NCBI GenBank assembly: GCA_036245805.1
Contig: BTRK01000006.1
Location: 51,577,257 to 51,641,256 of the forward strand
Reading direction: 5' to 3'
DNA from: Pristionchus mayeri
Taxonomy: Eukaryota > Nematoda > Chromadorea > Rhabditida > Neodiplogasteridae
DNA: 64,000 bases
Numbering within the stretch: position 1 is the first letter of the stretch; each line of letters begins with the position of its first letter. This document shows, one piece after another, positions 55,901-64,000 of this stretch. The position numbers were made by a program, and so were the translations under genes. The notes below the pieces were generated by a model, which was given only the letters and a program-made list of their open reading frames with translations, was not told the origin of the DNA and did no database searches.

Positions 55901-57510
55901 TCAACTCATGACCATTATCTACTCCGGGCCATTGTTTACTCAGATTCATTGTCTACTCAGGACCATTTTCTGCTGAGGGCCATTGTTTACTCGGGACCAT
56001 TATTTACTCGGGACCATTATTTACTCAGGACCATTGTCTACTCAGGACCATTGTTTACTCGGGACCATTATTTACTCAGGACCATTGTCTACTCAGGACC
56101 ATTGTTTACTCGGGACAATTGTTTACTCGGGACCATTATTTACTCAGGACCATTGTCTACTCAGGACCATTGTTTACTCGGGACCATTATTTACTCAGGA
56201 CCATTGTCTACTCAGGACCATTGTTTACTCGGGACAATTGTTTACTCGGGACCATTTTTTACTCAGGACCATTATCTACTCGGGGCCATTATTTACTCAG
56301 GACCATTGTCTGCTCAGGACAATTGTCAACTCAGGACCATTATCTACTCGGGGCCATTATTTACTCAGGACCATTCTCTACTCAGGACCATTATCTACTC
56401 GGGCCATTATTTACTCGGGACCATTTTTTACTCAGCACCATTATTTACTCGGGACCATTTTTTACTCAGGACCATTGTCTGCTCAGGACAATTGTCAACT
56501 CAGGACCATTATCTACTCGGGGCCATTATTTACTCAGGACCATTCTCTACTCAGGACCATTATGTACTCGGGCCATTATTTACTCAGGACCATTATCTAC
56601 TCGGGGCCATTATTTACTCGGGACCATTTTTTACTCAGCACCATTATTTACTCGGGACCATTTTTTACTCAGGACCATTATCTACTCCGGGCCATTGTTT
56701 ACTCAGATTCATTGTCTACTCAGGACCATTTTCTACTGAGGACCATTGCTTACTCGGGACCATTATTTACTCGGGACCATTATTTACTCAGGACCATTGC
56801 CTGCTCAGGACAATTGTCTACTCAGGGCCATTATCTACTCGGGGCCATTATTTACTCGGGACCATTTTTTACTCAGCACCATTATTTACTCGGGACCATT
56901 TTTTACTCAGGACCATTATCTACTCCGGGCCATTGTTTACTCAGATTCATTGTCTACTGAGGACCATTTTCTACTAAGGACCATTGTTTACTCGGGACCG
57001 TTATTTACTCGGGACCATTATTTACTCAGGACCATTATCTACTCCGGGCCACTGTTTACTCAGATTCATTGTCCACTCAGGACCATTGTCTACTCAGGAC
57101 CATTATCTACTCCGGGCCACTGTTTACTCAGATTCATTGTCCACTCAGGACCATTGTCTACTCAGGACCATTATCTACTCGGGGCCATTTTCAACTCATG
57201 ACCATTATCTACTCCGGGCCATTGTTTACTCAGATTCATTGTCTACTCAGGACCATTTTCTGCTGAGGGCCATTGTTTACTCGGGACCATTATTTACTCG
57301 GGACCATTATTTACTCAGGACCATTGTCTACTCAGGACCATTGTTTACTCGGGACCATTATTTACTCAGGACCATTGTCTACTCAGGACCATTGTTTACT
57401 CGGGACAATTGTTTACTCGGGACCATTATTTACTCAGGACCATTGTCTACTCAGGACCATTGTTTACTCGGGACCATTATTTACTCAGGACCATTGTCTA
57501 CTCAGGACCA
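52942..57510 (+). repeat. Right part of copy 2 with GGGACAATTGTTT monomers
   Basis: Counterpart of 35,791-40,019, with block starts 53,824, 54,895, 55,694 and 56,984 and periods of 1,071, 799 and 1,290 bp. Relative to copy 1 it has one extra 1,071-bp block, lacks the 527-bp block, and has lost 204 bp between about 52,990 and 53,400. Confidence 0.82.
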
Positions 57511-58613
57511 TTGTTTACTCGGGACAATTGTTTACTCGGGACCATTTTTTACTCAGGACCATTATCTACTCGGGGCCATTATTTACTCAGGACCATTGTC
57601 TGCTCAGGACAATTGTCAACTCAGGACCATTATCTACTCGGGGCCATTATTTACTCAGGACCATTCTCTACTCAGGACCATTATCTACTCGGGCCATTAT
57701 TTACTCAGGACCATTGTCTACTCAGGACCATTGTTTACTCGGGACAATTGTTTACTCGGGACCATTTTTTACTCAGGACCATTATCTACTCGGGGCCATT
57801 ATTTACTCAGGACCATTGTCTGCTCAGGACAATTGTCAACTCAGGACCATTATCTACTCGGGGCCATTATTTACTCAGGACCATTCTCTACTCAGGACCA
57901 TTATGTACTCGGGCCATTATTTACTCAGGACCATTATCTACTCGGGGCCATTATTTACTCGGGACCATTTTTTACTCAGCACCATTATTTACTCGGGACC
58001 ATTTTTTACTCAGGACCATTATCTACTCCGGGCCATTGTTTACTCAGATTCATTGTCTACTCAGGACCATTTTCTACTGAGGACCATTGCTTACTCGGGA
58101 CCATTATTTACTCGGGACCATTATTTACTCAGGACCATTGCCTGCTCAGGACAATTGTCTACTCAGGGCCATTATCTACTCGGGGCCATTATTTACTCGG
58201 GACCATTTTTTACTCAGCACCATTATTTACTCGGGACCATTTTTTACTCAGGACCATTATCTACTCCGGGCCATTGTTTACTCAGATTCATTGTCTACTG
58301 AGGACCATTTTCTACTAAGGACCATTGTTTACTCGGGACCGTTATTTACTCGGGACCATTATTTACTCAGGACCATTGTCTACTCAGGACCATTATCTAC
58401 TCGGGGCCATTATTTACTCGGGACCATTGTCTACTCAGGACCATTATCTACTCCGGGCCACTGTTTACTCAGATTCATTGTCCACTCAGGACCATTGTCT
58501 ACTCAGGACCATTATCTACTCGGGACCATTTTTTACTCAGGACCATTATCTACTCCGGGCCATTGTTTACTCAGATTCATTGTCTACTGAGGACCATTTT
58601 CTACTAAGGACCA
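57511..58613 (+). repeat. Transition segment after the 17-kb duplication
   Basis: Continues with 16-bp monomers near 57,690 and 57,905 and the GTACTCGGGCC variant near 57,903. It then enters the CTACTAAGG/GGGACCGTT phase points at 58,325 and 58,614. It resembles the 36.2-36.9 kb segment of copy 1, so the duplicated material may extend further right than 57,510. Confidence 0.7.
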
Positions 58614-61600
58614 TTGTTTACTCGGGACCGTTATTTACTCGGGACCATTATTTACTCAGGACCATTGTCTACTCAGGACCATTGTCTACTCAGGACCATT
58701 ATCTACTCCGGGCCACTGTTTACTCAGATTCATTGTCCACTCAGAACCATTGTCTACTCAGGACCATTATCTACTCGGGGCCATTATTTACTCGGGACCA
58801 TTGTCTACTCAGGACCATTATCTACTCCGGGCCACTGTTTACTCAGATTCATTGTCCACTCAGGACCATTGTCTACTCAGGACCATTATCTACTCGGGGC
58901 CATTTTCAACTCATGACCATTATCTACTCCGGGCCATTGTTTACTCAGATTCATTGTCTACTCAGGACCATTTTCTGCTGAGGGCCATTGTTTACTCGGG
59001 ACCATTATTTACTCGGGACCATTATTTACTCAGGACCATTGTCTACTCAGGACCATTGTCTACTCAGGACCATTGTTTACTCGGGACCATTATTTACTCA
59101 GGACCATTGTCTACTCAGGACCATTGTTTACTCGGGACAATTGTTTACTCGGGACCATTATTTACTCAGGACCATTGTCTACTCAGGACCATTGTCTACT
59201 CAGGACCATTGTTTACTCGGGACCATTATTTACTCAGGACCATTGTCTACTCAGGACCATTGTTTACTCGGGACAATTGTTTACTCGGGACCATTTTTTA
59301 CTCAGGACCATTATCTACTCGGGGCCATTATTTACTCAGGACCATTGTCTGCTCAGGACAATTGTCAACTCAGGACCATTATCTACTCGGGGCCATTATT
59401 TACTCAGGAGCATTCTCTACTCAGGACCATTATCTACTGAGGACCATTGCTTACTCGGGACCATTATTTACTCGGGACCATTATTTACTCAGGACCATTG
59501 CCTGCTCAGGACAATTGTCTACTCAGGGCCATTATCTACTCGGGGCCATTATTTACTCGGGACCATTATTTACTCAGGACCATTGTCTACTCAGGACCAT
59601 TGTTTACTCGGGACAATTGTTTACTCGGGACCATTTTTTACTCAGGACCATTATCTACTCGGGGCCATTATTTACTCAGGACCATTGTCTGCTCAGGACA
59701 ATTGTCAACTCATGACCATTATCTACTCCGGGCCATTGTTTACTCAGATTCATTGTCTACTCAGGACCATTTTCTGCTGAGGGCCATTGTTTACTCGGGA
59801 CCATTATTTACTCGGGACCATTATTTACTCAGGACCATTGTCTACTCAGGACCATTGTCTACTCAGGACCATTGTTTACTCGGGACCATTATTTACTCAG
59901 GACCATTGTCTACTCAGGACCATTGTTTACTCGGGACAATTGTTTACTCGGGACCATTATTTACTCAGGACCATTGTCTACTCAGGACCATTGTCTACTC
60001 AGGACCATTGTTTACTCGGGACCATTATTTACTCAGGACCATTGTCTACTCAGGACCATTGTTTACTCGGGACAATTGTTTACTCGGGACCATTTTTTAC
60101 TCAGGACCATTATCTACTCGGGGCCATTATTTACTCAGGACCATTGTCTGCTCAGGACAATTGTCAACTCAGGACCATTATCTACTCGGGGCCATTATTT
60201 ACTCAGGAGCATTCTCTACTCAGGACCATTATCTACTGAGGACCATTGCTTACTCGGGACCATTATTTACTCGGGACCATTATTTACTCAGGACCATTGC
60301 CTGCTCAGGACAATTGTCTACTCAGGGCCATTATCTACTCGGGGCCATTATTTACTCGGGACCATTATTTACTCAGGACCATTGTCTACTCAGGACCATT
60401 GTTTACTCGGGACAATTGTTTACTCGGGACCATTTTTTACTCAGGACCATTATCTACTCGGGGCCATTATTTACTCAGGACCATTGTCTGCTCAGGACAA
60501 TTGTCAACTCATGACCATTATCTACTCCGGGCCATTGTTTACTCAGATTCATTGTCTACTCAGGACCATTTTCTGCTGAGGGCCATTGTTTACTCGGGAC
60601 CATTATTTACTCGGGACCATTATTTACTCAGGACCATTGTCTACTCAGGACCATTGTCTACTCAGGACCATTGTTTACTCGGGACCATTATTTACTCAGG
60701 ACCATTGTCTACTCAGGACCATTGTTTACTCGGGACAATTGTTTACTCGGGACCATTATTTACTCAGGACCATTGTCTACTCAGGACCATTGTCTACTCA
60801 GGACCATTGTTTACTCGGGACCATTATTTACTCAGGACCATTGTCTACTCAGGACCATTGTTTACTCGGGACAATTGTTTACTCGGGACCATTTTTTACT
60901 CAGGACCATTATCTACTCGGGGCCATTATTTACTCAGGACCATTGTCTGCTCAGGACAATTGTCAACTCAGGACCATTATCTACTCGGGGCCATTATTTA
61001 CTCAGGAGCATTCTCTACTCAGGACCATTATCTACTGAGGACCATTGCTTACTCGGGACCATTATTTACTCGGGACCATTATTTACTCAGGACCATTGCC
61101 TGCTCAGGACAATTGTCTACTCAGGGCCATTATCTACTCGGGGCCATTATTTACTCGGGACCATTATTTACTCAGGACCATTGTCTACTCAGGACCATTG
61201 TTTACTCGGGACAATTGTTTACTCGGGACCATTTTTTACTCAGGACCATTATCTACTCGGGGCCATTATTTACTCAGGACCATTGTCTGCTCAGGACAAT
61301 TGTCAACTCAGGACCATTATCTACTCCGGGCCATTGTTTACTCAGATTCATTGTCTACTCAGGACCATTTTCTACTGAGGACCATTGCTTACTCGGGACC
61401 ATTATTTACTCGGGACCATTATTTACTCAGGACCATTGCCTGCTCAGGACAATTGTCTACTCAGGGCCATTATCTACTCGGGGCCATTATTTACTCGGGA
61501 CCATTATTTACTCAGGACCATTGTCTACTCAGGACCATTTTTTACTCAGGACCATTATCTACTCCGGGCCATTGTTTACTCAGATTCATTGTCTACTGAG

Positions 61601-61622
61601 GACCATTTTCTACTAAGGACCA
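58614..61622 (+). repeat. 3,009-bp HOR unit (177 monomers)
   Basis: Runs from one TTGTTTACTCGGGACCGTT phase point to the next at 61,623. It contains three copies of a 799-bp sub-unit marked by CTCAGGAGCATTCTC at 59,404, 60,203 and 61,002. Phase points 58,750, 58,988 and 59,787 recur at +3,009. Confidence 0.88.
58988..61384 (+). repeat. Three 799-bp (47-monomer) sub-units
   Basis: Phase points 58,988, 59,787 and 60,586 are exactly 799 bp apart, and the third sub-unit ends in a diverging tail near 61,300. Each has several TTACTCGGGACAATTGT monomers and the private GGAGCATTCTC monomer. Confidence 0.88.
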
Positions 61623-63832
61623 TTGTTTACTCGGGACCGTTATTTACTCGGGACCATTATTTACTCAGGACCATTGTCTACTCAGGACCATTGTCTACTC
61701 AGGACCATTATCTACTCCGGGCCACTGTTTACTCAGATTCATTGTCCACTCAGAACCATTGTCTACTCAGGACCATTATCTACTCGGGGCCATTATTTAC
61801 TCGGGACCATTGTCTACTCAGGACCATTATCTACTCCGGGCCACTGTTTACTCAGATTCATTGTCCACTCAGGACCATTGTCTACTCAGGACCATTATCT
61901 ACTCGGGGCCATTTTCAACTCATGACCATTATCTACTCCGGGCCATTGTTTACTCAGATTCATTGTCTACTCAGGACCATTTTCTGCTGAGGGCCATTGT
62001 TTACTCGGGACCATTATTTACTCGGGACCATTATTTACTCAGGACCATTGTCTACTCAGGACCATTGTCTACTCAGGACCATTGTTTACTCGGGACCATT
62101 ATTTACTCAGGACCATTGTCTACTCAGGACCATTGTTTACTCGGGACAATTGTTTACTCGGGACCATTATTTACTCAGGACCATTGTCTACTCAGGACCA
62201 TTGTCTACTCAGGACCATTGTTTACTCGGGACCATTATTTACTCAGGACCATTGTCTACTCAGGACCATTGTTTACTCGGGACAATTGTTTACTCGGGAC
62301 CATTTTTTACTCAGGACCATTATCTACTCGGGGCCATTATTTACTCAGGACCATTGTCTGCTCAGGACAATTGTCAACTCAGGACCATTATCTACTCGGG
62401 GCCATTATTTACTCAGGAGCATTCTCTACTCAGGACCATTATCTACTGAGGACCATTGCTTACTCGGGACCATTATTTACTCGGGACCATTATTTACTCA
62501 GGACCATTGCCTGCTCAGGACAATTGTCTACTCAGGGCCATTATCTACTCGGGGCCATTATTTACTCGGGACCATTATTTACTCAGGACCATTGTCTACT
62601 CAGGACCATTGTTTACTCGGGACAATTGTTTACTCGGGACCATTTTTTACTCAGGACCATTATCTACTCGGGGCCATTATTTACTCAGGACCATTGTCTG
62701 CTCAGGACAATTGTCAACTCATGACCATTATCTACTCCGGGCCATTGTTTACTCAGATTCATTGTCTACTCAGGACCATTTTCTGCTGAGGGCCATTGTT
62801 TACTCGGGACCATTATTTACTCGGGACCATTATTTACTCAGGACCATTGTCTACTCAGGACCATTGTCTACTCAGGACCATTGTTTACTCGGGACCATTA
62901 TTTACTCAGGACCATTGTCTACTCAGGACCATTGTTTACTCGGGACAATTGTTTACTCGGGACCATTATTTACTCAGGACCATTGTCTACTCAGGACCAT
63001 TGTCTACTCAGGACCATTGTTTACTCGGGACCATTATTTACTCAGGACCATTGTCTACTCAGGACCATTGTTTACTCGGGACAATTGTTTACTCGGGACC
63101 ATTTTTTACTCAGGACCATTATCTACTCGGGGCCATTATTTACTCAGGACCATTGTCTGCTCAGGACAATTGTCAACTCAGGACCATTATCTACTCGGGG
63201 CCATTATTTACTCAGGAGCATTCTCTACTCAGGACCATTATCTACTGAGGACCATTGCTTACTCGGGACCATTATTTACTCGGGACCATTATTTACTCAG
63301 GACCATTGCCTGCTCAGGACAATTGTCTACTCAGGGCCATTATCTACTCGGGGCCATTATTTACTCGGGACCATTATTTACTCAGGACCATTGTCTACTC
63401 AGGACCATTGTTTACTCGGGACAATTGTTTACTCGGGACCATTTTTTACTCAGGACCATTATCTACTCGGGGCCATTATTTACTCAGGACCATTGTCTGC
63501 TCAGGACAATTGTCAACTCAGGACCATTATCTACTCCGGGCCATTGTTTACTCAGATTCATTGTCTACTCAGGACCATTTTCTACTGAGGACCATTGCTT
63601 ACTCGGGACCATTATTTACTCGGGACCATTATTTACTCAGGACCATTGCCTGCTCAGGACAATTGTCTACTCAGGGCCATTATCTACTCGGGGCCATTAT
63701 TTACTCGGGACCATTATTTACTCAGGACCATTGTCTACTCAGGACCATTGTCTACTCAGGACCATTATCTACTCCGGGCCATTGTTTACTCAGATTCATT
63801 GTCTACTGAGGACCATTTTCTACTAAGGACCA
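61623..63832 (+). repeat. 2,210-bp version of the same HOR (130 monomers)
   Basis: Same unit with only two 799-bp sub-units; the GGAGCATTCTC marker lies at about 62,413 and 63,212. The length difference from the preceding unit is exactly 799 bp. One visible local difference is a CCATTGT monomer near 63,745 where the first unit has the six-T form near 61,535. Confidence 0.88.
61997..63594 (+). repeat. Two 799-bp sub-units of the second HOR
   Basis: Phase points 61,997 and 62,796 are 799 bp apart and match 58,988 and 59,787 at +3,009 bp. Confidence 0.87.
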
Positions 63833-64000
63833 TTGTTTACTCGGGACCGTTATTTACTCGGGACCATTATTTACTCAGGACCATTGTCTACTCAGGACCA
63901 TTGTCTACTCAGGACCATTATCTACTCCGGGCCACTGTTTACTCAGATTCATTGTCCTCTCAGAACCATTGTCTACTCAGGACCATTATCTACTCGGGGC
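63833..64000 (+). repeat. Start of a third HOR unit, cut by the window end
   Basis: The TTGTTTACTCGGGACCGTT phase point restarts the unit, matching 61,623 onward. A substitution at 63,958 gives GTCCTCTCAG where the earlier unit has GTCCACTCAG. Confidence 0.85.

Larger units (their letters stand above)
40020..57510 (+). repeat. Large tandem duplication, copy 2 (about 17.5 kb)
   Basis: Second copy of 23,005-40,019. The junction is at about 40,017-40,020: upstream reads CTCAGGACC where the equivalent in front of copy 1 reads CTCAGGTCC. The right end is placed near 57,510, where the sequence stops matching the end of copy 1, but the internal blocks there make this boundary uncertain by hundreds of bases. 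A substitution at 51,338 (T) is G at 34,187 in copy 1. About 42,420-42,556 is an extra 136 bp absent from copy 1. Confidence 0.88.
1..64000 (+). repeat. 17-bp satellite DNA array filling the whole window
   Basis: Every stretch that I read resolves into head-to-tail 17-bp monomers related to CTACTCAGGACCATTGT and TTACTCGGGACCATTAT. Counting from the first base of that form, positions 4-6 (CTC), 8 (G), 11-12 (CC) and 13-15 (ATT) are most constant. Position 1 is mostly C/T, position 7 mostly A/G/C, position 10 mostly A/G and position 16 G/A/T. All monomers point the same way and no inverted block was seen. The array has no flank in the window, so its true length is unknown. Individual monomers have GC of roughly 41-47%. 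GGACC or GGGCC occurs in most monomers, so an enzyme cutting GGNCC should produce a 17-bp ladder. I do not recognise this monomer as a named satellite family. A eukaryotic heterochromatic location is inferred from the length and lack of genes. Confidence 0.98.

Noticed and set aside
1..64000. CRISPR array
   Set aside because: Repeats are contiguous with no unique spacers of constant length, and no cas genes are present.
1..64000. CENP-B box, because the monomer is also 17 bp and contains CGGGA
   Set aside because: With CGGG aligned to the box, the required TTCG at positions 2-5 is CATT in this satellite. Only the CGGG and one A match.
1..64000. AP-1-like sites (TTACTCA, reverse TGAGTAA) in many monomers
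   Set aside because: The match is a near-consensus heptamer forced by the repeat unit. With no gene nearby and no binding data, calling regulatory sites would be unsupported.
1..64000. Telomeric or subtelomeric short repeat
   Set aside because: The 17-bp unit has no TTAGGG-like or other known telomere motif, and the G runs are at most five bases long (for example CTCGGGGGCATTG near 32,500).
1..64000. Minus-strand genes
   Set aside because: The reverse complement of the consensus contains TGA and TAG (TGAGTAG) in each monomer. Because 17 is coprime to 3, every minus frame meets a stop within about 51 bp.
1..64000. Inverted segments within the array
   Set aside because: GGTCC strings appear (for example CTCAGGTCCATTATC) but are A-to-T point variants in normally oriented monomers; no run of reversed monomers was seen.
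1..64000. A previously undescribed gene system
   Set aside because: There is no non-repetitive sequence in the window to hold one. What is notable is the satellite's own higher-order structure.

Overview
The whole 64,000-base window is one tandem satellite array built from a 17-bp monomer, running from the first base to the last. All monomers that I can read lie in the same orientation. A representative monomer on the + strand is CTACTCAGGACCATTGT; the most common relatives are TTACTCGGGACCATTAT, CTACTCGGGGCCATTAT, TTACTCGGGACCATTTT, CTACTCCGGGCCATTGT and TTACTCAGATTCATTGT. At 17 bp each, about 3,765 monomers fit in the window. I find no credible protein-coding gene, RNA gene, transposon, CRISPR array or unique flank. 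An uninterrupted gene-free array of this length points to a eukaryotic heterochromatic block (centromeric, pericentromeric, subtelomeric or interstitial). That is inference; I do not recognise the monomer, and the sequence does not identify the species.

The structure lies above the monomer. Point-mutant monomer types recur in fixed order, giving nested higher-order repeats (HORs) whose periods are multiples of 17, give or take one or two bases where 16- or 18-bp monomers occur. From left to right: an irregular zone with 577/696/917-bp blocks and many 16- and 18-bp monomers (about 1-9 kb); 238-bp blocks (4.3-4.95 and 8.7-9.4 kb); a 1,445-bp HOR (9.5-12.4 kb); a 901-bp HOR (12.4-14.0 kb); 646- and 1,495-bp duplications (14.8-18 kb); a 952-bp HOR (18.3-20.2 kb); a mixed zone (20.2-23.0 kb); a very large tandem duplication with copy 1 at about 23.0-40.0 kb and copy 2 at about 40.0-57.5 kb; and a 799-bp HOR nested in a roughly 3.0/2.2-kb unit (58.6-64 kb), cut by the window end.

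The 17-kb duplication is the most notable feature. Over about 26.0-35.7 kb versus 43.2-52.9 kb the two copies keep a constant offset of 17,151 bp, with only a couple of substitutions that I could spot. At the flanks they differ by gains or losses of whole monomer blocks (8, 12, 31 and 63 monomers). This fits recent unequal exchange or another amplification, but an assembly artefact must be excluded.

Open frames of up to 722 codons on the + strand are by-products of the repeat. Because 17 is not divisible by 3, all three frames read the same 17-residue cycle. Every such frame that I checked opens at TTG, and the minus strand is full of stops. I do not annotate them as genes. There is no gene-to-gene interplay to describe.
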